From Rotaria sp. Silwood1 (lineage: Eukaryota > Rotifera > Eurotatoria > Philodinida > Philodinidae), in contig CAJNOP010000114.1 in assembly GCA_905250075.1 (NCBI GenBank), forward strand, positions 110,578-174,577: DNA of 64,000 nucleotides. The letters run 5' to 3'. The translations under genes were made by a program, and so were the position numbers. Under the pieces are notes generated by a model that searched no databases, was not told the origin of the DNA, and saw only the letters and a program-made list of their open reading frames with translations. Shown piece by piece: positions 33,401 through 45,891 of this stretch (the stretch's first letter is position 1; the number at the start of each line of letters is the position of its first letter).

Positions 33401-34140
33401 ATAGCTACAATCTTAGTTCAATGTTATAAAATCAAGCTTATACGATATCTCCTGATGAAGTTTAATTTTAAAATAACTAATTTTGAATTATCTACAGCTT
33501 CTAAAAAAATGAACAGAAAATAATGACTAGCACTAACAAAAGTATTCACATATGTCATTCTTTTCCGTTTCATTATACACTTTGTTGTGTTGATGGTTAA
33601 GGTAACTGTAACTATTTGATGAGCTGGACTGCAATGGCATGTATCTTCGAAGAGGTATAGAACAAACACTGTGAGTCCATGACACAACATCGCTCGTAGG
33701 AATGACTTGTGATAACCCAGCAATCAAATATATTTGGGTTTTCCAATTTCTCTACTTAGCCAATCGATTGATAGTTGAGTTTGAAAAGAATGCTGCACTT
33801 GACTTCGCATGTTTCTAGACAAAAAAAATGTCCTGCATTATTCTCTGATATAGTCATTATTAAAATAATTACCGGTTGAAAATCTTCCAAAATGGCTAAT
33901 ATCTCATCATTACAGACTAGGAAAGATTTGATGAAAGCTTGAGATTATTACACAAATTTGGCGAAGCGATCATATTCAACTAATACCGACACACATCATA
34001 TAGAAAAATTATCTTACTTTCACTGCAACCTTTCTTTAAAGTATATTCTATATCATCGTATCGGTGATGGTGCCAAAGGTTGTCTTTTTGAGGTAGATGA
34101 GTTACTAAATGCTTTTAAATTCAACGATCTTAATAGATTT
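33401..34140. other. Intergenic with weak coding traces
   Basis: A minus-strand frame 33533-33727 (LSQVIPTSDVVSWTHSVC...) and a plus-strand one at 33958-34140 (YILYHRIGDGAKGCLFEVDE) have protein-like composition but no recognised family or splice structure; either could be a gene remnant. Confidence 0.25.
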
Positions 34141-34230
34141 AGGTGTGAATCAGATATAAACAAATGCGGGTGTGAATGTGAATGTGGGCAAAGAAAAGTG
34201 GGGCACGCACACCCAAACATACCCACACCC
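34141..34230. repeat. Telomere-like palindrome
   Basis: G arm GCGGGTGTGAATGTGAATGTGGG, core CAAAGAAAAGT, C arm CACACCCAAACATACCCACACCC. It lies just left of the tandem array. Confidence 0.75.
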
Positions 34231-34344
34231 TCATTTCATGATATGCAGTAGCTTATGTTTTATGAGATCGAAACAGTCGAACACACACATGGTAGTATGC
34301 ATAGATTTCTGCGACCCGAAAAAGTCTTAAAACATACTATTATT

Positions 34345-35075
34345 TACGTTGTAACGCTGTAGAAAGGTAACTGATTGCGGCTATTCATCACGAGTTCCAC
34401 CTATGAGTTGAAATCGATAAGGAGTAGTAAATGTGAACAGGTTTCAAAAAGCGGAGTGTCTAAACGTTACAGACTCTTAGCATAGTTTAAAAAGGATAAT
34501 GTTAACGTCCAATTTTTCTGATCATAACAGGTTGTTAATCGCGGTTTCCGACTGTGAGTCAGAAACTGGAGGAAATAGTAAATGTGAAATTGTTTCAAAG
34601 AACGTGTCATTTAAACGTTAAGCATTTTCAACATAGTGGAAAAAAGGGTCATGTTAACGTCCATTTTCTCTGATCGTGACTGGTTGTGAATCGCGGTTTC
34701 CGACTGTGGGTCTAAAACAGGAATGAAAACTAAATCCTAATCTATTTCATAAAATGAACCGTTTAAATATTAAATATTTTCACCATAGTGAAAAAACAAG
34801 ATCGTCTTGACGTCCAGTTTTTCTGACAGTGACCGATTTCCAATCGTGGTTCCCGATTGTGAGTCGTTAATGTTTAGAGGAAGTGATTGTGAAAATGATC
34901 ATATCTTAGCGCAGTGAACATACTTAAATTTTATTCAGCGCGCAAAAGTGCCCGTTTTACGCCCACTTATATTGGTGGTTACTGACACACAGCCGGAAAT
35001 CTCGATTGTCAGCCAGACACGGTCGAAAAGTTCTGCGCGTTTATACGCGTTTTTCCATTTTTCTGTCTGCCTGAG
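34345..35075. repeat. ~152-bp tandem array ending in a transposon-like terminus
   Basis: At least four diverged units share GTTAACGTCCA-like, GGTTGTKAATCGCGGTTTCC and GACTGTGAGTC blocks at about 152-bp spacing (anchors 34501, 34653, about 34805; an earlier weak unit near 34346 and a later one near 34951). The right end, GCGTTTATACGCGTTTTT then CTGTCTGCCTGAGTAG, matches the terminal sequence of the foldback at 36432-36802, and CGCGGTTTCCGAYTGTG is also shared. The array thus appears to be part of, or derived from, the same element family. Confidence 0.75.
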
Positions 35076-35672
35076 TAGTTCTCTTCGGCATTGTCACGCA
35101 ACTGTACACGTATGCATCACCATAGATGCAATTCATCGTAAGAGGTAGGGATTCGAGTCTATTCTTTTTCTATCTTGCGCATTCACACCTAGCGTCTACA
35201 TACAAGCATTAACTTCTGAATTTTCATGTAGAAAACGTTTCAAATACAATTAATTTTATAAGCAATTATCATTAATTCATCTATTGAACTATTTTGGCGT
35301 TTATAAAAACATTTTAGATAGTTTTTGAAAATTTCCAATTGTAACATTTCATCTCAATGTTCAGCTTGTATTAAGCATAATTGCATGACGTATATGTATA
35401 TATACTCGGCTTATGAGGAAATTCGTTTTTGCAAAAAGAATTAAATAATATTCATGGAATATTCCTATGTACATTGATTTGCATACATGCAAAAGAGAAA
35501 ATCGACCATTTTATTTACGTGACAAAACAGAAGACGAAAAACTTCTATCGAAGTTTATTCATGTCTCAAAAGGCAATGTATCATTGTCAATACTACTTTG
35601 ATTGTTATCAGTTGCATTCTTTCTTTATCTACAACATGTGACAAACACAAGAGAAAGAAATTACGAGACAGT
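35076..35672. other. Intergenic upstream of the PPxY gene
   Basis: AT-rich promoter-side DNA. The short frame 35429-35641 is unsupported. Confidence 0.4.
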
Positions 35673-36254
35673 ATGTCTGTTCTCACACTTGCAGCGTTTA
35701 TTCTAGTAGCATTTGTTGAAGCTACTGGTGGTTCATGCATATATAATGGCAAGCCTGGTATAGATCGTTCTTTCATTCAAGATATAAAAATGAAATACTT
35801 TTGTCCCTTTAGGCATTTCTTGCGGCTCTATCTATTCTTTCAAATGGTGCTGTTCAAGTAAGTTCGACATTATATTTCAATGCGTCTATGTTAATTCAAA
35901 AAATTTAATTTGAAAGAAGTGGACACTTGCGGCAGTTCATTTGGGACGTGTGTGAGTAGTCAGTTGCCTACATTGGCCGTTATTCTTATAGTCATCTTGG
36001 CTCCCATGTTTATTATTATTTGTTGTGTCGTGTGTATTATCATAAACACCAAGAATTCACATCGAGTATCCGACATGCCAACGAATGTTCAACCTTTTGC
36101 GATTACTCAGTCTCGAACATCATTTCGAGGTCAATCGCCGCCACCACCATTTAGAGAAGATTTGCCACCCAGCTATGAGATGGCAGTGGTTAATAGTTCA
36201 CAAAAGGCTAACATGCAACTGCCAACTGACACGCTAGATGAATTGAACAATTAA
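35673..36254 (+). CDS. Small Shisa/WBP1-like membrane protein with PPxY motif
   Basis: Three exons (35673-35757, 35813-35857, 35917-36254), with introns of 55 and 59 nt and matching phases, give 155 residues. A signal peptide (1-18) is followed by a short Cys-rich ectodomain (C22, C32, C41, C42, C48, C55; WCC at 40-42), a strong transmembrane helix (about 62-86, ending IIICCVVCIII) and a cytoplasmic tail with PPPPF (118-122) and PPSY (127-130). This layout, a CC-containing ectodomain, one helix and a Pro-rich tail with a PPxY site, is that of Shisa/WBP1/VOPP1-type adaptors that recruit WW-domain ubiquitin ligases. The 45-nt middle exon is invisible without splicing. Orthology within the superfamily is not decidable. 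Confidence 0.75.
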
Positions 36255-36431
36255 TGTCTTTCATACGATAAGAATCGAAATGTTTGGAAAAAGTTATTTT
36301 TTTAAATTTCTTGTAAACAGGCAAGCGTGCATGGCATGATCTAAATGATTTTTGAATGTTGCACGTTGAGGGAAAAAAGAAGATGTAAAGTTTTGAAGAG
36401 TTCATAAATAGTGACACAATTTAATAGTATT

Positions 36432-36802
36432 GCCCAAGCAGACAACAATTTCAAAAAACGCGTTTAAACGCACAATCGGGAACCGCGACTGTGATCCATT
36501 CACGCGCATTAAAAAAACGCAAGAAACGACGTTTTTTGTGCAAAATAGTCAATTTTCAAGCGTGAAAACGGCAAAAATATAAAAAACTGAGCGTTTAAAC
36601 ACGTCGTTTTTTAAATCTAGAAAAAGAGAACGTTTTAACACTAGAAATTTAAGTTTTCCACCGTTTTCACGCTTGAAAAGTGACTATTTTGTACAAAAAA
36701 CGTCGTTTCTTGCGTTTTTTTAATGAGCGTGAATGGATCACAGTCGCGGTTTCCGATTGTGCGTTTAAACGCGTTTTTCGAAAGTTTTGTCTGCCTGGGT
36801 GG
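36432..36802. mobile_element. Foldback MITE with ~140-bp arms
   Basis: The arms at about 36432-36570 and 36652-36802 are inverted copies: outer ends CCCAAGCAGAC and (inverted) CCCAGGCAGAC, then ACGCGTTTAAACGCACAATC, ACCGCGACTGTGATCC and GAAACGACGTTTTTTG. No coding content. The terminal CCCAGGCAGACA and inner blocks are shared with the tandem array at 34345-35075. No clear target duplication. Confidence 0.85.
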
Positions 36803-37860
36803 TACATAGCGATCTAATTTTATATCGATAAAAATTGTCCGCACGTCATTATCTGACGGTAATCTTTTAATTATTTCTTCTACCTATTATGTTATGTATT
36901 ATTTTTTTCTAATTTGATAATTGACAGAAAAAAAGAAGAAAAATTACTGTAAGTATAAAATTAAGCCGTTATTTCAGGGTGTGGGATGCGTGTGAATATT
37001 CTCTTCATCTACATTCACACCTCACACTGTGCTAAAATGTAAAAAGTTGAAACTCTTTAAAAAAATCAATAATTGATGTGAAGTTTGTATTTGACTGTCA
37101 TCACGAATGATGCTAACAAGTTTCTAACATTTGATATATTTTTTTTTGAAATAGAAAGTAACGAATCAGGTACGTTTTATATTGGTGAACTTCCATTTCC
37201 TCATCTATTTCGTTTCTGATTATTACTGCTTTTCAATATGTCAGCTATTGCATGCACTCTGTTCATTTTCGGCTGTTTATGCTACATCGACCTTTTGACA
37301 TATTATCCATTACTGTATTACTTTGTCAATGAATCGATGTGACATGGTACCTTGATATTATTCGATTGGTAATAATATGATCGCAAACACTGACAGACTG
37401 TTTGTTCTGGTGGTCAGTCGATATTGGTTTTTATATCTTGGAAGAAACGTGTACTTGTTCACTATGCCCTATTGAGCATACCTATTCTATCTGTACCTAT
37501 GTATTATTTTGTGATGGTTTACTCTCCTTCTTGTTCAATCCGTTCGACTATAGACTCGTTGATAAAAGATGTCTGCTAATGAGGAACGAGTATAGATTTA
37601 GCAGATGTTAATTGTATGGAATCGTTATCATAGCACACTAACAATAAAAAAAATATAGTGCATGTAGATTTGGCCAGAGAAAACACCCACACTCACACGA
37701 CCTATTAAATCCTTCACTCTATATACATGTGAACAGATGTATTGTTGTAAGCCGTATGAACGACCAATCAGTCCGGTTCAAAAGAAAAATCATCTATTAT
37801 AGCTATAATCATGGAATGTGAGTGATATATCTCATTCGAGTGATTAGAATATTGTGTCTT
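36803..37860. other. Intergenic with telomere-like fragments
   Basis: 36976-37028 is a telomere-like palindrome (AGGGTGTGGGATGCGTGTG, core TCTCTTCA, ACATTCACACCTCACA). 37685-37699 is a C-rich half. A 69-codon frame at 37402-37611 is unsupported. Confidence 0.5.
36976..37028. repeat. Telomere-like palindrome
   Basis: Compact copy: G arm GGGTGTGGGATGCGTGTG, core ATTCTCTTCATC, C arm ACATTCACACCTCACAC. Confidence 0.75.
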
Positions 37861-38805
37861 TCACCTAGTGCGAACAAATATGAATTGAATAAGAATAAAA
37901 AAAAGTTCTAATTGGAACAATGAGAATTTCACGGATACGGATGAGTTCGCGTAACAGGAGTATGTAGTTTGGAAGTTGTTGACGCACTGTGTCTGCTGCT
38001 GACATACCGATAAGCATGATGTGCAATCTGCACTTGTATATAAATTATAAGCTTGACATCCATTGGTACCACAGCATTTGCACTGACATAATGTGTTTCC
38101 AGTCATGGGGTTCGAACATCGACCATTAGTTTGACCAACATAGGATGTGGAAGGACACAATGAAGGATATCGAGCTTGACATGCTAGTGTACAAGCATAT
38201 GTGGAGCATTGAGATGCTGAGGCATTACCCACACTAACACTCGGTGAGCAATATGGACCCGATTGACAACAGTAACATGAACAATTATTACCTAGCCATG
38301 GACCAGTTGTGGTAGTGCTTGTTGTTGTCGTAGTCACTCCTTGACATGTGCCTTGTGTTTGTCCATATTGATTCGATACACATACAAGTGAATATTGAGA
38401 GTTGCATGCAATACTGCATGATCCTGATGAGCACGAATAAGCAGTGGTATAGCCAATCAACGTAGGTGCACAGGAAGCAGAGGTTGAGTAGCAACAATCG
38501 CATCGACAACTGTATGGACCACGCGAGGGTGCGATAGTCGAAGCACTTGTACATTCTGCATAAGCTTGTCCGTAAAGGGGTTGTGCTGCACATTGATAGT
38601 ATTTGTCACGACAAACTTGAAGACAGCTATCCTGTGTGCAAGAAGGAGCATAAGCATAGCTAATTAGAGCAGGTTGACAATTTTGGCCGAGACAACATGA
38701 GCACGAGCATGGATACTGTGCTTGAGTGCTTGTTGTTAAAATGATGACTAGTATGAAAGTATTTGCAACAATTTGTATCACCGGTCGTAGGACAAAATGA
38801 TTCAT
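37861..38805 (-). CDS. Secreted Cys-rich protein with four repeats
   Basis: A single exon of about 314 residues from the ATG at 38805, which gives a signal sequence (VIQIVANTFILVIILTTSTQA) right at the start; an ATG at 38853 would put 16 polar residues in front. Four repeats of about 55-60 residues each begin with a CxCxCC pattern (CSCSCC, CRCDCC, CSCYCC, CQCKCC) and continue with a C-x(3,5)-C-x(3)-C core and a closing Cys. Repeats two and three are joined by a Thr-rich linker (TTTTTSTTTT). The C-terminus is hydrophobic (LFFILIQFIFV) and then basic, so the protein may be membrane- or GPI-anchored. I know no named domain with this pattern; extracellular binding is inference. No frame breaks. 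Confidence 0.8.
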   Translation of the reverse strand: MNHFVLRPVIQIVANTFILVIILTTSTQAQYPCSCSCCLGQNCQPALISYAYAPSCTQDSCLQVCRDKYYQCAAQPLYGQAYAECTSASTIAPSRGPYSCRCDCCYSTSASCAPTLIGYTTAYSCSSGSCSIACNSQYSLVCVSNQYGQTQGTCQGVTTTTTSTTTTGPWLGNNCSCYCCQSGPYCSPSVSVGNASASQCSTYACTLACQARYPSLCPSTSYVGQTNGRCSNPMTGNTLCQCKCCGTNGCQAYNLYTSADCTSCLSVCQQQTQCVNNFQTTYSCYANSSVSVKFSLFQLELFFILIQFIFVRTR

Positions 38806-38853
38806 GTATTGATGATGAGTATGCGACACTGAAGCAGCAAAAAAGAAAGTCAC

Positions 38854-41800
38854 ATTGTAATTAGCATCTGAAAAGAAAGAAAAAGAACCGTTGATTGGAA
38901 TGATGCATCAAGACTGTAAACTTGTTTCTTCATAGCCATTAAAAAAGTGCTCGACAAAACGTCCTATTATCTTTGAAGGAAAAAAGCTATTTTGAAAAAC
39001 TCAACGTTGATGATTTCAAAGGTGGCAATAGAATAATGCAGTAATGAATAGTTCATCGAACTACTTAGTTATCTTTTCTCATTCTGGTAGCATGTACAAT
39101 TTATCTTTGTGAATTTCGATGTAAAAAACAGTATTATAACATAGATTTTTGTTTGAGTTCTATTTGATAGGCAGAAAACACATAACTCTCCATGTGCCAG
39201 TTCAACGTAAGCGATTGCAAAAAGGATTTCCTTTATACTATTATTTGGATAAAGAAAATTTTGTCACAAAGCCGATTTTTATCCAGAAATGATCATTTCA
39301 ACCATTAACATGCGTTAAATGCGCTAATTTTGACAACATCAAATGTAGAAAAAAATATTCTTTTTTAATTAAAAACTTGACAATGGTACTCAAATGATTT
39401 ATTTCGAGCCTACCTCAATAAATTTGGTGACGAAACTTAATCGAGTGCCTTTAAGAATATTTTAAATGGATCTGTTTTTCGAGGGACAATTCAATATATT
39501 TTGCTTCTTTTATGACCTTGTGCGGAGAGAAAAAAGAGTAAAACAAAACTATACCGATAGGAAAGAAAAAGAGACTTTCATGAAAAGAACGCAAGGGAAA
39601 GAGGAACGAAGAAAAAAAATGGTGCATAAAGGAGAGACTTTTTAGTCATTTTGTGAAGCCGTGTCTAGCACCGTTAGATACTCCTGGTTATTTCGACCTA
39701 GTATGAAAGAAGAAAAAACCTCTATTCCTTACAACACATGTGCCTTATATATCTGAATAAACAGAAAAAAAGAAGAAAGAGAACAAGTAATGATTGACGC
39801 GATACAATAGCACCAAATAAACAAGGAAAGAACATTCTTATAGTAAAGGGTGTCGCGTGTGATATACTAAGCACGCCAGACATTAGCAAATCGTTTTCTT
39901 TATTGCAACCATTGAATAAATTTAATAATGAATAATAGAACTATGATTATCGTTTTAATCATGTTGGAGACATTTCGTGGACTCCGTTCATATCATCAAC
40001 TAAAAAAGCAACTTATACAAACAGTTAGAATATAAAGTGCAGGAAAAGAAACTAGTGCATTGCTAGTATTTAGCTGGTTTTTTCATTATTTTACGATCAT
40101 TGAAAATTGTTTTACATACTATTAGATGTAGAATTTAACGGGCTACATTATGGTAAAAAGCACTTGTTCTTACATTAAAATATTACTTCATTAATAATTA
40201 GCGATTAATTCATGACATTTTTGAATTATTTCCGATCTCTGTGTATGTCATATGAAAGAACAATAAAAATCGAATAAAATTGTATTAAGGTGATTTCGAA
40301 ATAGAAAATATTGATGAGATTTTCAGAGCATATACACTTTTAATTGGACATACTGTTCATTAATTTTAATTAATTCAACTATGAAACGAAATTTTAAGTT
40401 TAGTAAAAGCTAATAGGATTTGAAGAGTCTATTTGCTCTTTCAAAGGAGATATCGCTGTTCCCACTGCAACTTACAATTCAAACTCTTCGTATTAATCTT
40501 AAATGCGAGCTCCACACACATTTTGGTTCTTTCCATAGATCAGCCAAAAAATGAAATTAATCATGGTGCAAGTTTGAAATAGATGAAGTTCATCAAACAA
40601 TCATAACATATTGCTTGAGTATTAACAATAAGAACTTAGCTATTGAATTCTATATTTTAGCAATGATCTATTAAAATAAAACGATCGAAAATGTGGAAAA
40701 AAACAGTGACCACACTAGACAAATGTTCTTCATCAAATATTAAGAGGACTATTCAATATGTGCGAGTTTATACATAGATGAAAAAATTGACATGAGTAAA
40801 AATGTTAATGGAAAAATGAATTGTTGATATATAGTGCCTACATATCGTCAAATAGAACTTTGAATAAGAAAACTCATCTCATTCTAGAAAAATTAAGAAT
40901 TCTCTATAATCAGTTACTATGCTTTTATTCAACTTCACGAGCAACTTCTGGATTATAACGATTTATTAATAAATTATTTAAAATCTTCGATATTATTTCT
41001 AGCTTACTCCAAACCTTATTTTGTATAGATCATTATTACAATTGTTGAAAACCTAGTTGCGGTTTTTGTGGAAAATCGAGGTGACTATCATTTAGCTCTT
41101 CGATGATGCTTGCAGGCATATAAATATCAAAATTTTTACTGAATATCAGTTTTTTGTAAAGAAAGTGGAAATCACTGAACAGCTGCTTAGAAAAAAGAAT
41201 GAGTAAATCTGTGTATGACGGTTGTAGATTAGTTTATATTGGATGACTTCTGAATTACGAATAAGAAAATAAAAGTAGTTGTACATGTTGTGGATTAACA
41301 AATATTGCTAGTGATTGACGTATTTAGATCTTACTCTAATTCATACAATAATTTTCGAGTTTGACCAGTTTTTTTCGTTCAGACTAGTGATTGAAAAATC
41401 TAGTTTTAATGTACTATGCTATGTTCTTCATCAACTAATGTTTCAATATCGGGCAAAACATTTTTCGACAATATTGTCTCTACTGCAACTTACTAAATAC
41501 TATAGCAATATAGGTCTCTCTAGCACAACTAATGATCGAGTCAAAAATTCTATTACGATAAATCATAGGACTCTGTCTTCAATTAGACAGTAACAATACG
41601 AAATATTTTATATTCAAGTAGAATTCACCGAAATGTAGACACAATAGAATATATCAACACTATGTTGTGTTCCAGAGAAAGGCTTTATAAGCAAGTCTTC
41701 TAACATGTGCCGACACGTCTCTAGCATTGTTTAATACTATGTTTATCGTGACAGGGCGTATATTTGAAAGATGTTTTTGCCGAATATCTATTGCCAAACA

Positions 41801-44645
41801 ATAATTAGCTGATAATTGATCAATCGATAGAATAGTCTTCAGAAATATCAGGAAAAAAACTCATCGACACGCAAAATAAAACTGAATATAAGTATGATCA
41901 AATCGGTAATAAAATCACTACAATCATGATAACATACAGGTAAATCATGTTTGGTAGTACTGGCTTTGATATATTTCTCAGGGATGTGTACTAGCATTAC
42001 GAAGGACAGCATTCGTCAATCCTTTCTCGTTTTGTATTAAAAGAAAAGGCATGCCACATTATTCTCTTTAGATGTTGTACAAGATGCAATCTTGTTCTGA
42101 ACCGAGACCATAATTGACCTCAATTGATCACAAGAAAAATGCTGTGAGGCAAGTCGCTGTACTAGCTCAGAAGAGAACAATATAATTTAATAATCGTATA
42201 CTAGTGTTCAGACGAGTAGGAATAGCTTATCGAAGACAATAGTTAAGAATAGTGGAATTCATATTTCGTATCAGATCATTTTAAAATTCTTCTAACATTC
42301 AATGCAAGACATCAGCGTGTCTAGTCTTTATGCAGAGTGAACCGAAATCGTTTAGAGACCACTGTCTATTTGTTGGAATAATTGCAGCTGTGGTGAAACA
42401 ATACGAAATAGCTGGTAACTTGTGGTAGTCAGTTTCGTGAATCTTTAAAATTCATCCAAATTGAAACACAAATGAACCAATAAAGAGCGCGTGAAAAACT
42501 CTTCAAAATGATGTTTCGATACTCGAAGTCGATTAATGTGACCTTCAAACAAATGAAGACATGTTACATTTGTTAACGCTATGAGGTTGAAGTGTGATGA
42601 TACAGTAGGTCGCAGAGTAGCTGCCGAGATAAGTCTCGAACTGGCCTGTCTAATGTAGTTTTCTATGCAGAGTACGAATCTGATATTAGTTCTTCAATTC
42701 GATTGAGAATAAATAAGAAAAAGACGAAAAACTGTGAGACATTGGACTGAAAAGAACGATTTTCATGTTTACTTGCTTATCATGTGATATGAAAAAGAAA
42801 TACACATTCGTGGTGGAGTATCATCTATTTTATGCTCGCCAGATAGCTCTTCGTCTGCTCCATTTAGGATTGTTGAGAAGTGTTGGTAAATTAGGATTGG
42901 GAAACAAAACGTCATATAAACAAAAAATATAAAGAGCAAATTCTTTTGAAAATTATTAATGGGATGAGAGACTCTTAAATTTCTTTGTTACAGAGTAAAA
43001 GTGTAAGAAAACAAATCCGATACATAGCTTTAAAGAGAAACAATTTCTTTATCTTTTCAGATGCTCCTCGATCTTATACGGGGAGACTTGTTCAAGAGAA
43101 TGCTGTTCGAATATTCTGAAGTTAGTACAAAAAAAATGATGATTATATTTTAATATTGAAAAAAATACTGTTCAATGCGATTGTGATAACTCTGGTTAGA
43201 TACCACATAGAAAACTGAGAATTGAGATTTATAGAATTCTCGACCTAGGACTTTATTTCCGATAAGAAAAATGAGATCAAATCTTGGCGGAGTATGAAGA
43301 TGTTTGATAGCCTCTTGGGCTCTCTTAAATTGGCATTGATACAAGAGATTCATAGTTAATTATGTTGAGATCATTTCTTGATGCAATAGTTCTCGAGTCG
43401 AATTGGTTGAAATATCTACATTTCGAACATTAAGTGGTCGTCAACTGTCAAGAACGCATCTTTTACATGTACGACAATGCAATCTTATGATGAACTTTTC
43501 AACAGAATGTTGTTGAAGCTGGATATGTGTCATGAAATAAATCTTCCGAGATCGAGAATATTTAACGAAACAAAAAACAGGTTGTTATAAATTTCTAATG
43601 TTACTGAAAACATTTATATGTCGAAGAAAATTACAGTGCAGCATTCGATTTTGACTCTTATAATGGTACCTAGTCTATCGAACTGAAAGAATCAAAATAG
43701 GATCAGTTTTTTTTCCTAAACTATTCTTCGTCTAAAAAGAATAATTTTCAAAACATAAGACGTACTGTCGATTGATCTTTTTCACTAAACTTGCTTAACA
43801 AATTCAACCCTTGTCAAGCTTAGTCGCTGTTTATCTCAACACAGTCACCATCTGTCATAAAATTACTCTTTAGAAAAGAGTAGCTACTTCAATTTAGCAT
43901 TATTGTTATCGATAAAAAGTAATTTTATTTTGCCAACTATCTTATGTTTCTATTGTGCTTATGATGACAGTGAAATTCGTTCAGTTAATCACATCATACT
44001 ATATTCTACTAATATTAGAAAAATTTTAGGAAACACGAGGAAATAAAAAATTGAAGATGAAGTTGTGTATGCTAGACGCAGTGGAATGAGCACAAATGCC
44101 TTTGTTGATCTGTCTTAGATTCTTAACATCATACATAAAAGGTTTATATAAACAAATTATAAGCAGAATTGTTCGATGTTTCTTTTATAGATCTTCTACA
44201 GATGATTTCCACATGAAGCTGTGTCATTATCTGTACAAACCACGATTCTTCAGGTTGAACTGACGTTTTATTATCTATTCTAATAAATAAGCAGATATCG
44301 CTTTTATCACTTAGTTAATTCAAGTCTTAAATGGCGCCTTTTATAGTCAGTTATACATTTTTTTGTCTTTCTTGATAAAAATGATGACAAAAACGTCGAA
44401 TACGGAGGCCATATGATGCTCTACACGTGAAAAAGAAACTCATTTTGCTGAAATGAATGATATGTCGGATACATAGTTGAGTTGCAGTTTTCCCCACTTT
44501 TTGCTTATTTGTCAAAATTGAAGAACTTGTAAATCATACATCAAACAGTGTTATTCTCAATAAACAATTCAAAATTGTTAGTAAGACAAAGAATTTTGAT
44601 CTAGTAATTACTTGGGAAGGCTATGTTTATTTTTCGCCTAGATTA
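38854..44645. other. 5.8 kb without a supported gene
   Basis: AT-rich. 39520-39660 is purine-rich. 41315-41593 holds a 92-codon frame and 43060-43120 an exon-like stretch after TTTTCAG (LLDLIRGDLFKRMLFEYSE), neither convincing. No telomere-like palindromes occur here, in contrast to the flanks. Likely old, fully eroded gene and repeat debris. Confidence 0.35.
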
Positions 44646-45836
44646 ATGGGGATCATTGGGTGTTCAATTCAAAAACTATCTCAGTTCAATCTATTTGTTG
44701 ATCGAAATGAGTCAAACGAAAATAATCAACAAACACTGCGTAATCAACTGGTCGCGACAAGGATTTATTTGATTCTCTTGATTACATGCCTGTTTACCCT
44801 TGTGCTCTTCGCTACTTTGAGCAGAAAAAATATCTCCATCACAGTACACAATCCATCAGTTGACATGTACAATCGTCTTGAAGCTGACTATTCGCATACA
44901 TTATTCTGTCCATACCAGTATATATCAGTTCCGTACTCCAGTTTTCTGTCCTTCCAAGCAACATACCATCCGGTAAGAATTTTAGTATTAGTTACACATG
45001 GCGATAGAACCAAAAGAAAACATTATTTATTATTGTAACACATTGAAATAAAAGGTTGTATCTTAATGAAGAAAACCAGTTGAACAATGGATAGTTGCAG
45101 AGATTACTAAAAAATATAGATAACGTTATTGATTTCGATTAAGATAAACTCAAACAAACTGGATTTACTGGAGTTATGGTAGTTGCCGTCAATTAGTTGT
45201 TTTGAAACTATTTTATCAAGACTCAATAATACTATTGTAAATGTTCATTTTCAAGATCAATTCTTGTTTTAATTAGATCAAGTGCTCGTTACAGAACCGA
45301 ATTCGAATACGTTCTAATTTGGAGCAAATGTGATAAATGAAAACGTTGAAAAAAACTCGAATTTCAATAGTAACATTTCTCAAATAATGTCATTTAATTA
45401 GACGAAACTAAGGTATAATTAATTTTATTAATTTTAACCTTGTAATAATTTCTCTCTCGATACATAAGAAAATTATAACAAAGTTTGGCAGTTCTGTAAG
45501 GATTTCACAAGTTATTTCTAGTTTATATACTGATCACACCTGATTATGCAATCAAATTAGGATTGACACATGTATACTATAGTGATAGTTATTGAAATGC
45601 TAAATTACCACCTCTAATTACACAGATAATCGAAAAAATCCGAGACTTACCAATATTCGAAGTATAACTATACTATAGAGTAAATGTCTTTTTTTTTCAA
45701 TAAATATGTTTTAGTGAATTAGTATTGAACAAATGGATCAGCTCATTGTACAACGCAGAAACAGCACATATGATTCCACTCGACTTTCGTCCCATTGCCA
45801 TAGCTGTCTTTCGATTATTTTCAGTGTACTGTTGCG
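44646..45836 (+). pseudogene. Bdelloid single-pass membrane family gene, broken
   Basis: The first exon (44646-44972) encodes IQKLSQFNLF, LRNQLVATRIYLILL (a transmembrane start), SITVHNPS, YNRLEADYSHTLFCPYQY and FLSFQATYHP, ending at donor GTAAGA. This matches the N-terminus of a large uncharacterised membrane family expanded in bdelloids and other rotifers (RNQLxATRxY...TVxxPS...LxCPC..F). A second piece (about 45717-45836) reads LVLNKWISSLYNAETAHMIP and DFRPIAIAVFRLFSVYC, which fits the next conserved block of that family. It stops exactly where a telomere-like palindrome begins. The ~740 bp between is longer than usual introns and has no readable exon. Function unknown. Confidence 0.55.
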
Positions 45837-45891
45837 TGTAGGTGTGGTGAATAGACGACGACATTCACAACCACACCCCACACCCACACTC
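45836..45891. repeat. Telomere-like palindrome at a gene break
   Basis: G arm GTGTAGGTGTGGTG, core AATAGACGACGA, C arm ACATTCACAACCACACCCCA. It interrupts the membrane-family gene directly after SVYC. Confidence 0.75.

Noticed and set aside
35090-35165. Possible tRNA from a box-B-like GGATTCGAGTC
   Set aside because: No acceptor or D-arm partner and the TpsiC stem does not pair.
38288-38657. Two minus-strand frames of 101 and 66 codons inside the Cys-rich gene
   Set aside because: Shadows of the real frame in other phases.
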